This document shows positions 55,685 through 64,000 of a DNA stretch of 64,000 bases, piece by piece. The notes under the pieces were generated by a model. The model did not search any database. It was not told the DNA's origin and worked only from the letters and a program-made list of their open reading frames with translations. How positions within the stretch are numbered: position 1 is the first letter of the stretch; each line of letters begins with the position of its first letter. The stretch is from Opitutaceae bacterium (lineage in GTDB: Bacteria; Verrucomicrobiota; Verrucomicrobiia; Opitutales; Opitutaceae), in the NCBI GenBank assembly GCA_019455245.1, contig JACFMR010000003.1, positions 150,482 through 214,481 on the forward strand, read 5' to 3'. Position numbers and translations under genes: made by a program.

Positions 55685-57355
55685 ATGACCCCGCTCGACT
55701 GGACCATCATCGCCGCCTATTTCGTCGTGCTCGCCACCATTGCGTGGCGTTCCTCGCGGCACACCGAGACGACCGCCGACTACTTTCTCGCCGGCCGCAA
55801 CCTCCCCTGGTTCGTCGTCGGCTGCTCGCTGCTCGCCTCCAACATCGGCTCGGAGCACATCGTCGGTCTCGCCGGCAACGGCGCGACCAGCGGCATGGCG
55901 ATGGCGCACTGGGAGCTGCATGCGTGGATCATGCTGATGCTCGGCTGGGTGTTCGTGCCGTTCTATTACCGCTCCGGCGTGTTCACGATGCCCGAATTTC
56001 TGGAACGGCGCTTCGACAGCCGTTCGCGGTGGACGCTGTCGGTCGTCTCGCTGGTGGCGTATGTGTTCACCAAGGTTTCGGTGACGGTCTATGCCGGTGC
56101 GGTCGTGTTCATGACGCTGCTGCCCGACACCTTCGGCTCACCGGAAAACGCTTTCTGGGCCGGGGCGTTCACCACGGTGGTGCTGACCGGCATCTACACT
56201 GTGATCGGCGGACTGCGCGCGGTGGTGTACACCGAGGTCGCGCAGACGGGTTTGCTCCTTTTCGGCTCGGTGTTCATCACCATCTTCGGCCTGCAACAGC
56301 TCGGCGGCTGGGGCGAACTGCAGGCCGTGCTGGGCAGCGATCCCGCGCGCTTCGCGCTGTGGCGGCCGTTGAGCGATCCGGATTTTCCGTGGCTGGGCAT
56401 CATGATCGCCTCGCCCATCGTGGGCATCTGGTATTGGTGCACGGACCAATACATCGTGCAACGCACCCTCGCCGCGCGTTCCCTGCGCGAAGCCCGCCGC
56501 GGCGCGATCTTCGGCGGCTTCCTGAAGGTGCTGCCCGTGTTCATTTTCCTCGTGCCCGGCATGATCGGTTACGCCCTGCACACCAAGGGCGTCATCGCCA
56601 TCCCGGCCAAGCCCGACGGCGGGGTGAACGGCGACATGGTCTTCCCCACCATGGTCGCCTCGCTGCTGCCCGCCGGCCTGCGGGGCATCGTGGTCGCCGG
56701 CCTGCTCTCGGCGCTGATGAGTTCGCTGGCCTCGCTCTTCAACTCGTGCGCCACGCTCTTCACCGTGGACATCTACGAAAAGCTCCGGCCCGGCCGTTCG
56801 GAAAAGGAACTGGTGCGCGTGGGCCGTTTCGCCACCGGCATCGTGGTCGTGCTGGGGATCATCTGGATCCCGGTGATGAAACTGGTCTCCGGCGGCGGAC
56901 TTTACCAATACCTGCAGAGCGTGCAGGGCTACCTCGCCCCGCCGATCACCGCCACGTTTCTGCTCGGGCTGTTCTGCAAGCGCATCAACGCCCGCGGCGC
57001 CTTTGCCGGACTCGTGACCGGATTCATCCTCGGCATGGCCAAGCTCACGCTGCAGGCGCTCGACGGCGCCGGAGTGTTCGGCGACAGCGGTCTGCTGCAC
57101 GCCATCGGCGCCTACAATTTTCTCTACGCCTCGGGCTGGTTGTTTTTGATCAGCATCCTTGTGGTCGTGGGCGTGTCGCTGACCGCGCCGCGGCAATCCG
57201 ACGCGCAGATCGCCGGGCTCACCTACTCCGCGATCTCGCCGGAGCAACGTGCGGAGAACCGGGCCTCCTGGGGCGCAGCCGAGGTGATCGCCACCGCCGG
57301 TGTGCTCGCGCTGGTGCTCGGCATCTACGTGTATTTCAGCTTCTGGCTGGGCTGA
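55685..57355 (+). CDS. Sodium:solute symporter (SSS family)
   Basis: 556 residues from MTPLDWTIIAAYFVVLATIAW; MLTRNSSTRPA upstream is an alternative. About 13 hydrophobic helices. FVVGCSLLASNIGSEHIVGLAGNGA and GLLSALMSSLASLFNSCATLFTVDIY are the sodium-site signature, and WYWCTDQYIVQRTLAARS is the SGLT-like segment. Probably imports a sugar or uronate; it precedes a propeller glycosidase and a heparinase-like gene by 89 bp, which supports a glycan role. Confidence 0.92.
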   Translation: MTPLDWTIIAAYFVVLATIAWRSSRHTETTADYFLAGRNLPWFVVGCSLLASNIGSEHIVGLAGNGATSGMAMAHWELHAWIMLMLGWVFVPFYYRSGVFTMPEFLERRFDSRSRWTLSVVSLVAYVFTKVSVTVYAGAVVFMTLLPDTFGSPENAFWAGAFTTVVLTGIYTVIGGLRAVVYTEVAQTGLLLFGSVFITIFGLQQLGGWGELQAVLGSDPARFALWRPLSDPDFPWLGIMIASPIVGIWYWCTDQYIVQRTLAARSLREARRGAIFGGFLKVLPVFIFLVPGMIGYALHTKGVIAIPAKPDGGVNGDMVFPTMVASLLPAGLRGIVVAGLLSALMSSLASLFNSCATLFTVDIYEKLRPGRSEKELVRVGRFATGIVVVLGIIWIPVMKLVSGGGLYQYLQSVQGYLAPPITATFLLGLFCKRINARGAFAGLVTGFILGMAKLTLQALDGAGVFGDSGLLHAIGAYNFLYASGWLFLISILVVVGVSLTAPRQSDAQIAGLTYSAISPEQRAENRASWGAAEVIATAGVLALVLGIYVYFSFWLG

Positions 57356-57443
57356 GCGGTTCCCGACAGCCCACGCGGCCGCCTTCATGTCATGGCCGCA
57401 AGGACGGATGGACAGCGGTCGTGGCCGCGCTTACGCAGACGGT

Positions 57444-58364
57444 ATGAATTGGAATTTTGTCCGTCACCCACGGAATCCGATCCTGCCCAACGTGCCCGGC
57501 ACCTGGATGGACGTGCAGACCGCCAATCCCGATCTGTTGCTGCGCGGCGACACCTATCACCTCTATTTCCGTGGACAAACGGGCGGGCACGACCGCATCG
57601 GAGTCGCGACCATGCACAAGGGCAAGTTCGACGGAGTGACCTGGGACATCCATCCGGAGCCGGTCATTGATGTCGGTGTTCCCGGCGCGTGGGACGAGAA
57701 TCACGTGCTCGACCCCGCCACGGTGGAAGTGAACGGCACGATCTATCTTTACTATTCGGCCGTTTGCCCGCGCGTGCACCGCAGCATCTGCCTGGCCACG
57801 TCGACCGACGGCATCCACTTCACCAAACACACCGGCAACCCGGTTGTGATCGGCGGCGGTCCGGAAATCGTTTGGAAGGACGGCAAATTTTATCTGTTTT
57901 ATTGGAAGGACGTGCCGGGCAGCACCGGCTTCCAACTGCATCTGACGGTTTCCGACAACGGCTTTGATTTCAAGGATTACCAGGCCGATCCCATCCTGCC
58001 AATCGGGCCCAAGGGCGCGTGGGACAGTTACACGGTCGAAACCCCGCGCATCGCGCTCTGGGACGGCGTTTACCACATGTTCTACTGCGGCTCGGACAAA
58101 TTCAGCGACTACCCGGCCAATGCCGGGCTGGCCACGTCCACCGATCTCATCCACTGGCAAAAACACCCCGCGCCGGTATTCAGCCGCGGCCCGGAAGGCG
58201 CATGGGACGAGGGTGCGATCTGGTTCACCACCGTCGAGCGCATCAACGGCATCTACTATTTGTGGTATGAGGGCTACGGCGGCGGCGATGCGCGCACCGT
58301 GGAATACGGCAGCTACCTGCAGGGCGGCAAATCCCAGATCGGGCTCGCCACCATGCCGGCCTGA
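57444..58364 (+). CDS. Five-bladed beta-propeller glycosidase-like protein (GH43/GH130 type)
   Basis: 306 residues from MNWNFVRHPRNPILPNVPG. Repeated blades: DTYHLYFRGQTGGHDRIGVATM, EVNGTIYLYYSAVC, KDGKFYLFYWKDV, DGVYHMFYCGSDKF and RINGIYYLWYEGYGGG. Acidic residues Asp in NVPGTWMDVQTANPDLLL, AWDENHVLDPATVEV and AWDEGAIWFTT could be catalytic. No signal peptide. It ends 4 bp before the convergent heparinase gene. Whether it hydrolyses or phosphorolyses a glycoside is open. Confidence 0.75.
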   Translation: MNWNFVRHPRNPILPNVPGTWMDVQTANPDLLLRGDTYHLYFRGQTGGHDRIGVATMHKGKFDGVTWDIHPEPVIDVGVPGAWDENHVLDPATVEVNGTIYLYYSAVCPRVHRSICLATSTDGIHFTKHTGNPVVIGGGPEIVWKDGKFYLFYWKDVPGSTGFQLHLTVSDNGFDFKDYQADPILPIGPKGAWDSYTVETPRIALWDGVYHMFYCGSDKFSDYPANAGLATSTDLIHWQKHPAPVFSRGPEGAWDEGAIWFTTVERINGIYYLWYEGYGGGDARTVEYGSYLQGGKSQIGLATMPA

Positions 58365-58367
58365 AGC

Positions 58368-61052
58368 TCAGGACACTTCCAGCGAGACCACCCCGGCCGG
58401 GCGCATTACACGCCGTTCGCCGCATTGCACGAAAGTGCCGCCGTGGAGAAACACCCGTGCGATCGCACCTTCCGCACCACGGCGAATCACACAGTAATCC
58501 GCATCGGTCGTGCATGACCAGTCGGGTTGGGTGAGCGTCAGGCGCGTGGCCGCGGTATCATTGGCGATCAGCAAATCTTCGCGACCATCGGCCAGCGTCA
58601 CCACCACGGCCACATGCGGGTCGCCGGCCGAAATCCCGGCCGGAGTTTGCAAGGGCAGGCGACGAATCGTGCGCACGTTCGACCGGTCCCGGTAGGGCTC
58701 GAGCACCGCGACAAAGGTGGAGTCAAGCGGTGCAACCTCGGACTGCCGCCGCACCACCAGACTGTTGAGCCAGCCCTCGCAATCGGCACCGCCGTGCTTG
58801 GAGGCCAGCCACGTCTCAGCCAGCATGGCCCGGGCATCGGTCGTGAGATCGGTGCAGCGCAGATGCACGTCGGCGTCGGCCGGCAGCAGGCCGCACGGAT
58901 CCACGATCTTCCAATCAACCGACCAGCCGGATGCGGGCGCGCCGCCGCGGAAATTGCGCATCTGCACCTCGTCGCCGCCGAGCTTGGGCTGCGGGGCGAG
59001 TTCGAGACCGGTGACGGACACGGGACCGAAATTGGGATGCAACATGCGCGCATGATCGCGACCGCCGGCGACCCGGAAAATATCGAGCAGGTAGCTGTCG
59101 TTGGCCGCCACGTCCACCAGCAGCAGCGCGCGTTCATAACGCGAAAGCGAGACGGTGCTCACCAGTTCCGGACAGGAAGCCGCGATGAGTTTCACCTCGG
59201 CGCCATCCACCCATGCCGTGGTGCGGCCGCGTTTGAGGCCTTTCTGCGGGTTGAGTTGGATGGCCAGCGGTTCGGTTTCAGGCTCGTCACGCACCGGCGT
59301 CTGGTCCTTGCCGTCAACCACCACGGTGTTGTGCGCGGCGGTGCGCTTGTACCAGAGCGCCCGCGGCGAAAACCACCCGCCGAAATGCACCGGCGGATAA
59401 CCGAAGCCGGGCAGCAGTTCCACCCCGTGCGCGTAAAGCCCGATGGTCAACGCGTCGGGCCGGCCGTGGTTGCCGCCGACATCGTAGTCGAGCCACGCCG
59501 CGCGCTCCCCCGCCCCGGTCCCCGTGCGCAACAGGCCGAGCGCCCATTGCTCCTTGTTGACGGATTTGACCGGCAGATCGGCCCCTTGGTTGCGGATGAC
59601 GGCCGCGACCTCGGCCTGAAACTTCGCGGGATCGGCCTCCAGCAGATCGTGCGGCAGGCCGGTGGTTTCACGGCCGTTGGACAGGTGCAGCAGTTGCACG
59701 AAAGTCGGGTCGCCGGTGATGTCGTACAATTTCTTGAACAGCGTGAAGTCGGAGCAAAACGGCAGGTTGTTCCACTCCAGATCGAACGGTTTCCGGACAA
59801 AGTTCGCACCGAGATAACGGCTGTCGAGCTGGCCGAAGCCACTTGTGTCACCGATCCGTGGCACCACCGCCCCGGCCACCCACGTGTCGGCATGGAAGCG
59901 AAACATCTGCACGAGCGCGGGCACGCGTCTCACCATCTCGGGTAGCAAGTCGGGGTCCAGCCGACTGAACAAAACCAGCACGCCGGCCACCAACTGCGGG
60001 GCGATGGCAGCATAACCGCCGAGACCCTTCTCGCCGGAAAGCCCGTCCACCGCCGTGACCTTTTCCAGCATGACCTGCAGATCGGCGAGCAGTTGCGGAC
60101 GGTTGTCGGGCCAACCGAGAATCGCCTGCGCGACGAGCTGGGTAACCTCGGTGTTGGGAAAATTGCTCAGGATCTTGTGGGGCACTTCCAGAATGTGTTG
60201 CAGGATGCCCGTCTCGATGTTGGTGCGGATGCTTTCGGCGGAGTCCTTGGGGTTTGGCAGGCGAAATTGCTTGGCCTTGGCCGAGAGAAACTGGACGAGC
60301 GAATCGTCACCTTCGAGTCCGGGCGCGATGAGGTCGAAGGCGAGCGCCATGTCGCGGGTTTCCCGGCAGGCATCGTGCCACACCGATACCAAACCCATGC
60401 CGGCGATGGTATTGGCTTTTTCGTAGGACAGCCCCTGCGTGAGGTAGTCGAAGGTCGGATAGAGATCGGCCACACGGTCGAGCAGAATGGCGGTCTTGTG
60501 CGCGTAGAGGCGTTCGCCGCTCAGCGCGTAGGCCAGCGCCAGGGTGCGGATGCCGGCCTGGATATGGAGCTTCCACTGGCCTTTGACGATGAACGCGCCA
60601 ATAAAATACCAGCGGTTGGTGCCGTCGAAATAACCGGTGCCGTCGTCCACGCCAAATTGGTGCAACGGATCCTCCGGCGATGGATGTTCGCCGTTGTACA
60701 GCAGCGAACGGTCGCCGCGCGCCGGCGCGAATACACCGTGCTCGTCGAGACCGGACCGGTAGAAAGCGCCGAAGTCGTTTTTCGGAAACTGGACCGCGCA
60801 GTGCGGACAGGTGACCTTCCACGGCGTGCGAAGCGGATCCATTCTCCACTCATACATCGGCACGTCGCGTTTACAGGACGGGCAATGACCGTTGGACCAG
60901 ACCATCCAGGAGCGCTTGATGGTGGCACCAAACATGGCGGACCACAGCTCGTCGTCGGAACGCTCGGTCCACTGCCGCGCCGCGGCGAAGCAATCGGCCG
61001 CCTGCTTTTGGGCCGACGAATCCCGGGCGAGATTGGTCCGCAGCGTTTGCAT
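58368..61052 (-). CDS. Heparinase II/III-like polysaccharide lyase family protein
   Basis: 894 residues from MQTLRTNLARDSSAQKQAAD (a Met ten residues earlier is possible). The N-terminal third is an alpha/alpha toroid and contains a zinc-ribbon-like insertion HCPSCKRDVP ... VTCPHCAVQFPKNDFGAFY. The C-terminal beta sheet has YDVGGNHGRPDALTIGLYAHGVELLPGFGYPPVHFG and AAHNTVVVDGKDQTP, the PF07940 heparinase_II_III signature. No signal peptide. It probably cleaves a uronic-acid polysaccharide; with the SSS symporter and the propeller glycosidase it forms a possible use set. Confidence 0.88.
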   Translation of the reverse strand: MQTLRTNLARDSSAQKQAADCFAAARQWTERSDDELWSAMFGATIKRSWMVWSNGHCPSCKRDVPMYEWRMDPLRTPWKVTCPHCAVQFPKNDFGAFYRSGLDEHGVFAPARGDRSLLYNGEHPSPEDPLHQFGVDDGTGYFDGTNRWYFIGAFIVKGQWKLHIQAGIRTLALAYALSGERLYAHKTAILLDRVADLYPTFDYLTQGLSYEKANTIAGMGLVSVWHDACRETRDMALAFDLIAPGLEGDDSLVQFLSAKAKQFRLPNPKDSAESIRTNIETGILQHILEVPHKILSNFPNTEVTQLVAQAILGWPDNRPQLLADLQVMLEKVTAVDGLSGEKGLGGYAAIAPQLVAGVLVLFSRLDPDLLPEMVRRVPALVQMFRFHADTWVAGAVVPRIGDTSGFGQLDSRYLGANFVRKPFDLEWNNLPFCSDFTLFKKLYDITGDPTFVQLLHLSNGRETTGLPHDLLEADPAKFQAEVAAVIRNQGADLPVKSVNKEQWALGLLRTGTGAGERAAWLDYDVGGNHGRPDALTIGLYAHGVELLPGFGYPPVHFGGWFSPRALWYKRTAAHNTVVVDGKDQTPVRDEPETEPLAIQLNPQKGLKRGRTTAWVDGAEVKLIAASCPELVSTVSLSRYERALLLVDVAANDSYLLDIFRVAGGRDHARMLHPNFGPVSVTGLELAPQPKLGGDEVQMRNFRGGAPASGWSVDWKIVDPCGLLPADADVHLRCTDLTTDARAMLAETWLASKHGGADCEGWLNSLVVRRQSEVAPLDSTFVAVLEPYRDRSNVRTIRRLPLQTPAGISAGDPHVAVVVTLADGREDLLIANDTAATRLTLTQPDWSCTTDADYCVIRRGAEGAIARVFLHGGTFVQCGERRVMRPAGVVSLEVS

Positions 61053-61301
61053 GGCTGATGCCGGAAAAAACACGGAACGCATGGACTGGTGATAGACGGA
61101 GCCCCTGCCGGGGAAAGCCGATAATCGACGGCAGCCGGAACAGAGCAGTCATGCTTACGTGGCGGTTAAGCCTGCTTTGTATTGCCCGGCCCCGACGGGC
61201 ATGGACAGGTGATTGACTGCACAGATCGATTAATCAAACTCACGCCATCCCCCGCGCCACGACTGCTGGCGTGCACCCCCAACCCCAACGAAAGAGATCC
61301 C

Positions 61302-61859
61302 ATGAGCGCCGTGCTCTCCCTCTGGCTCCCCATCCTGCTCTCCGCCGTGTTCGTGTTCATTCTCAGCGGCGTGCTCCACATGGCCCTGCCCTGGCACAAG
61401 AACGACTACCGGCCGGTGCCCGACGAAGACAAAGTCCGTGACGCCCTGCGTCCGTTCGACGTCCCCCCGGGCGATTACATGCTGCCCGCGTGCAACGACG
61501 GGAATTACAACTCCCCGGAATTCAAGGCGAAGCTCGAAGCGGGTCCCAACTGGATCGTGACCGTGCTGCCCAAGGGCCAAGGGGCCATGGGCCTGACCTT
61601 TGTGCAGTGGCTGATCTTCCTCCTCGTGGTGAGCTTCTTCACCGCCTACGTGGCGCTCCACGCCGTACCGGCGGGCACGCACTATCTCGGGGTGTTCCGC
61701 ATTGTTGGCACGGTGGCCTTTCTCGCCTACGCGGCCGCGCAATGGCCGCAGTCAATCTGGATGCGCAAAAGCTGGTGCTCGACCGTCAGGTTCACGATCG
61801 ACGGCCTGCTCTACGGCCTCGTGACCGCCGGAACGTTTGCGTGGTTGTGGCCGGAGTGA
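61302..61859 (+). CDS. Conserved-looking membrane protein
   Basis: 185 residues from MSAVLSLWLPILLSAVFVF; an AAAGAG stretch 8 bp before the ATG is an RBS. Four transmembrane segments: PILLSAVFVFILSGVLHM, QWLIFLLVVSFFTAYVALHAV, IVGTVAFLAYAAAQW and GLLYGLVTAGTFAWLWP. WHKNDYRPVPDEDKVRDALRPFDVPPGDYMLPACNDG is a conserved-looking soluble loop. No family named. Confidence 0.82.
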   Translation: MSAVLSLWLPILLSAVFVFILSGVLHMALPWHKNDYRPVPDEDKVRDALRPFDVPPGDYMLPACNDGNYNSPEFKAKLEAGPNWIVTVLPKGQGAMGLTFVQWLIFLLVVSFFTAYVALHAVPAGTHYLGVFRIVGTVAFLAYAAAQWPQSIWMRKSWCSTVRFTIDGLLYGLVTAGTFAWLWPE

Positions 61860-62023
61860 TCCGGTTTGGGTTAACCGCGAAAGGCACGAAACACCCGAAA
61901 GCCAGATGCAACGGGTGACGCTGCCCTTTGCCCGATGAAGGGAGGGACGGGCAGCCTCGCCCGTGCGAACGGGTCCCGCGGAGACTGTCCTTCGAAGCGA
62001 TGGCGCAGGAGGAATGCGCGGAC

Positions 62024-62539
62024 CTACCGGCTGAGTCGGTCCAGCGCGACCTTGATTGCGTTGAGGTAGTTGGGATGCCAGAGCTCATGCTCGGCGTCGG
62101 GGACGACTGTGTAGCTGTGCCGTTGGTAGAAGTCGCGTACCGCCGAAGCGCGGCGGTGCATCTGCTCGTCCTCCTTTTCGCCCACGAGCACATCGGCCGG
62201 GATGTCCGCGTTGCCCTCACGATACGAAATCATCCAGCGCTCCGGTTCGTCATCGTCCTCGAGAAAAAACGGCGAGATGGAGCCGAGAATCAGATGGCGC
62301 GCCTGCAGTGCCCCCAGATGCGCGTAAAGCGCGCCCAAAGAGAAGCCCATCACGACCTTGCCGACGGTCTGTGCGCCGACCTGGGGAAGCAACGCCGTGG
62401 AGCCGAAGTTGGGCTGGCGTCCGTTCCACTCAAACTGAACAAACTCTGTTTCCCACCCGCATGACTGCACGAAATCCACAAACGGTTGGAAACGGCGTTC
62501 AGCTCCGGGCATCGGCGGGACAATGGTGAGCAATGGCAT
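62024..62539 (-). CDS. Small alpha/beta-hydrolase-fold protein
   Basis: 171 residues from MPLLTIVPPMPGAERRFQPF. The nucleophile elbow is KVVMGFSLGALYAHLGALQ (G-x-S-x-G), an acid Asp follows in DVLVGEKEDE and a His in VPDAEHELWHP. Short for the fold, as in thioesterase/RBBP9-like members. Cytoplasmic, substrate unknown. A Met 20 residues upstream exists but gives an Arg/Thr-rich lead. Confidence 0.85.
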   Translation of the reverse strand: MPLLTIVPPMPGAERRFQPFVDFVQSCGWETEFVQFEWNGRQPNFGSTALLPQVGAQTVGKVVMGFSLGALYAHLGALQARHLILGSISPFFLEDDDEPERWMISYREGNADIPADVLVGEKEDEQMHRRASAVRDFYQRHSYTVVPDAEHELWHPNYLNAIKVALDRLSR

Positions 62540-62802
62540 GGCTGGGACAGTGGTTGCACCAATCCGCCAGTCAAATCGGCTCCGTGATGTATGCATCAAC
62601 GTTGGGTCCGCACATCAATGGATCACCCCGGCCCGCGGTTCGTGATACCGGTGCAAACCCGGCGGCCCCCCTTTGAACAGCCACACCTACGGTGTTATTT
62701 TGTCCACCTCTTTGGGAATCGAACCGGTCCGGCCCAAACGATAATGCACCCTGAATCAATGATCAACGCATCCGGTGAACGGTTTGTCCCGTAGTCTGGG
62801 GC

Positions 62803-63348
62803 GTGCACTTCTGGTCAAAACCTTGTCTCTGCATTGTTCCGTTCTTGGGGCTGCTTACCGGCTGCGCCACCGCTTCACGTGCACCGATCGCAACGGTGCC
62901 GCACGTGGATCTGCCGCGGTTCATGGGCGACTGGCATGTGATCGCACACATCCCCACGTTCATCGAACGGCAGGCGCACCACGCCGTGGAGAGCTACACG
63001 CTCGCACCCGACGGCACGATCGCCACCACGTTCACCTTCCGCCAAGGCGGTCCGGACGGGCCGTTGAAGCGCTACACGCCCCGGGGATTTGTGCGCGACC
63101 CGGAGAGCAACGCCACCTGGGGCATGCAATTCATCTGGCCGGTCAAAGCCGAATTTCTGATCGCCTACCTCGACGAAGATTACACGCAGACCATCATTGC
63201 GCGCAACGCGCGGGACTACGTCTGGATCATGGCCCGCACCCCGGACATCCCTCAGGCGGACTATGACCAACACGTGGAACGGCTGCGGGCCTGGGGTTAC
63301 GACGTCGGCCAACTCCGCCGCGTACCGCAGATACCCTCACCACGGTGA
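62803..63348 (+). CDS. blc: Bacterial lipocalin, outer-membrane lipoprotein
   Basis: 181 residues. MHFWSKPCLCIVPFLGLLTGCAT is a lipoprotein signal with lipobox LLTGC. GDWHVIAHIPTFIERQAHHAVESYTLAPDGTIATTFTFRQGG is the G-x-W lipocalin start, and TIIARNARDYVWIMARTPDIPQADYD covers the second conserved region. It likely binds a fatty acid or lysophospholipid at the envelope. The 260-bp region upstream shows no other gene. Confidence 0.92.
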   Translation: MHFWSKPCLCIVPFLGLLTGCATASRAPIATVPHVDLPRFMGDWHVIAHIPTFIERQAHHAVESYTLAPDGTIATTFTFRQGGPDGPLKRYTPRGFVRDPESNATWGMQFIWPVKAEFLIAYLDEDYTQTIIARNARDYVWIMARTPDIPQADYDQHVERLRAWGYDVGQLRRVPQIPSPR

Positions 63349-63364
63349 CTCGCGGCACCAAGGC

Positions 63365-63577
63365 GTGACCAAGTCGGCGGCCGACCCAGACAGCCTGTCC
63401 GTCAACCTCGCCAACTTCAGCCTCACGCAAAACGCTGCCCTCCCGGAGCCGGCCAACGTTGCCCTCGTTGTAGGTCTGCTCACAAGTGCCACGCTCTTGG
63501 TCGCCTGCCGACGATGGATTCACCTCTATGGGCACCAAGTGTGCGAAGACTCTGAATCTGTAGAAGAATCAAGGTGA
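63365..63577 (+). pseudogene. Orphan PEP-CTERM tail (protein remnant)
   Basis: 70 codons from a GTG just after the lipocalin stop: SLSVNLANFSLTQNAALPEPANVALVVGLLTSATLLVACRRWIHLYG. PEPANVALVVGLLTSATLLVACRRW is a PEP box, helix and basic end, but there is no signal peptide and no passenger domain. The continuation QVCEDSESVEESR beyond the basic cluster is atypical. Probably a truncated gene or a fragment left by a deletion. Confidence 0.45.
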
Positions 63578-63590
63578 TTCAAACCGGCGA

Positions 63591-64000
63591 CTATTGTTCT
63601 GAGGCCTTTCGTTGAGCCCGAAGGACTCGAACCTCCTCGGCAATCCGTTCCAAACGCTCCTCTTCAGACAATAAACCTCGGCCACTGTTACTTTCCTCTG
63701 GCTGAAAATGGACCCCGGCCTTTCGCGCGTCTGCTTTCCAAATCGTCACGTCGTTGGCATCGGATATGAATCGATAGGTAGCCAACAGTGTTGCAGCAAA
63801 GGCCGCCACCTGTTTGCTATCAGGGTTAAGCAGGAATGCTTGGGAGACTCGCTTTTGCTTGTCGAAGACCGTAATGATATTGACACGTTCGCCTTCTGCC
63901 CAGAGCAGACCGACACGCTCAGTTTCCCCCTGCCAGACGACCGGAGCCCCTGCCGAAAAAGTATCCTTGAGCAGCAATAGAGCAGCATCCTCCGCCGCCT
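63591..64000 (-). CDS. Hypothetical protein, N-terminus cut by the window edge
   Basis: The frame is open to the right edge: EDAALLLLKDTFSAGAPVVWQGETERVGLLWAEGERVNIITVFDKQKRVSQAFLLN continues to VTIWKADARKAGVHFQPEE and a helical charged end RLERIAEEVRVLRAQRKASEQ. A TTG near 63977 is a possible start but the open frame upstream makes a longer protein more likely. Lower GC than neighbours. No domain is recognised. Confidence 0.6.
   Translation of the reverse strand, partial: AAEDAALLLLKDTFSAGAPVVWQGETERVGLLWAEGERVNIITVFDKQKRVSQAFLLNPDSKQVAAFAATLLATYRFISDANDVTIWKADARKAGVHFQPEESNSGRGLLSEEERLERIAEEVRVLRAQRKASEQ

Overview
This 64 kb window is a high-GC bacterial chromosome segment. Its gene content (large SecA, a topoisomerase IV pair, PIN-PhoH ATPase, PEP-CTERM protein, zinc-knuckle heparinase II/III protein, many single glycoside hydrolases) suggests a Verrucomicrobiota member of the Opitutaceae type. 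That placement is inference from protein style and not from a marker search. No rRNA, tRNA or CRISPR array was seen.

Layout. 1-13.0 kb: on the minus strand lnt (cut by the left edge), a REP-associated tyrosine transposase (RAYT) between perfect 23-bp inverted repeats, secA and a UDP-glucuronate decarboxylase; then an M14 carboxypeptidase on plus; then phoH-like, tgt and a GH42-like hydrolase reading leftward. 13.1-18.7 kb: a strong terminator, a coiled-coil membrane protein, two copies of a GTGTCACGTA palindrome, a HAD phosphatase with a TonB-dependent receptor, and a YghZ-type aldo-keto reductase.

18.7-24.6 kb is the accessory island. Read leftward it holds a VapBC pair, a three-gene operon ending in a DUF2075-type ATPase with a PD-(D/E)XK-like N-terminus, a scrambled vsr remnant, a DUF433 gene broken by an amber codon, a RelE/ParE toxin-antitoxin pair and an intact vsr. 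The helicase operon is visibly lower in GC than its surroundings, and GTAG-headed REP-like palindromes sit around the island. It looks like an acquired defence and addiction island and is the best candidate here for an undescribed system.

24.7-35.6 kb: parC and parE, an AsmA-like protein, small membrane and secreted proteins, a DsbA-like protein, a Gfo/Idh/MocA oxidoreductase, and DUF1684 and DUF3817 genes. 35.7-48.2 kb: carbohydrate genes, including a predicted alpha/alpha-toroid protein, a GH78-like rhamnosidase translationally coupled to a GNAT gene, an MFS transporter, a GH1 beta-glucosidase, a GH29-like fucosidase, and engB between them.

48.2-64 kb: a papain-like protease, a PHP hydrolase, a PEP-CTERM metalloprotease, a fatty acid hydroxylase-type protein, an MBL hydrolase, a pseudouridine synthase, a YchJ protein, then an SSS transporter, a five-bladed-propeller glycosidase and a heparinase II/III protein that may form a glycan-use set, followed by a lipocalin, an orphan PEP-CTERM tail and a protein cut by the right edge. 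Several families of interspersed REP-like repeats occupy most of the gaps between genes.
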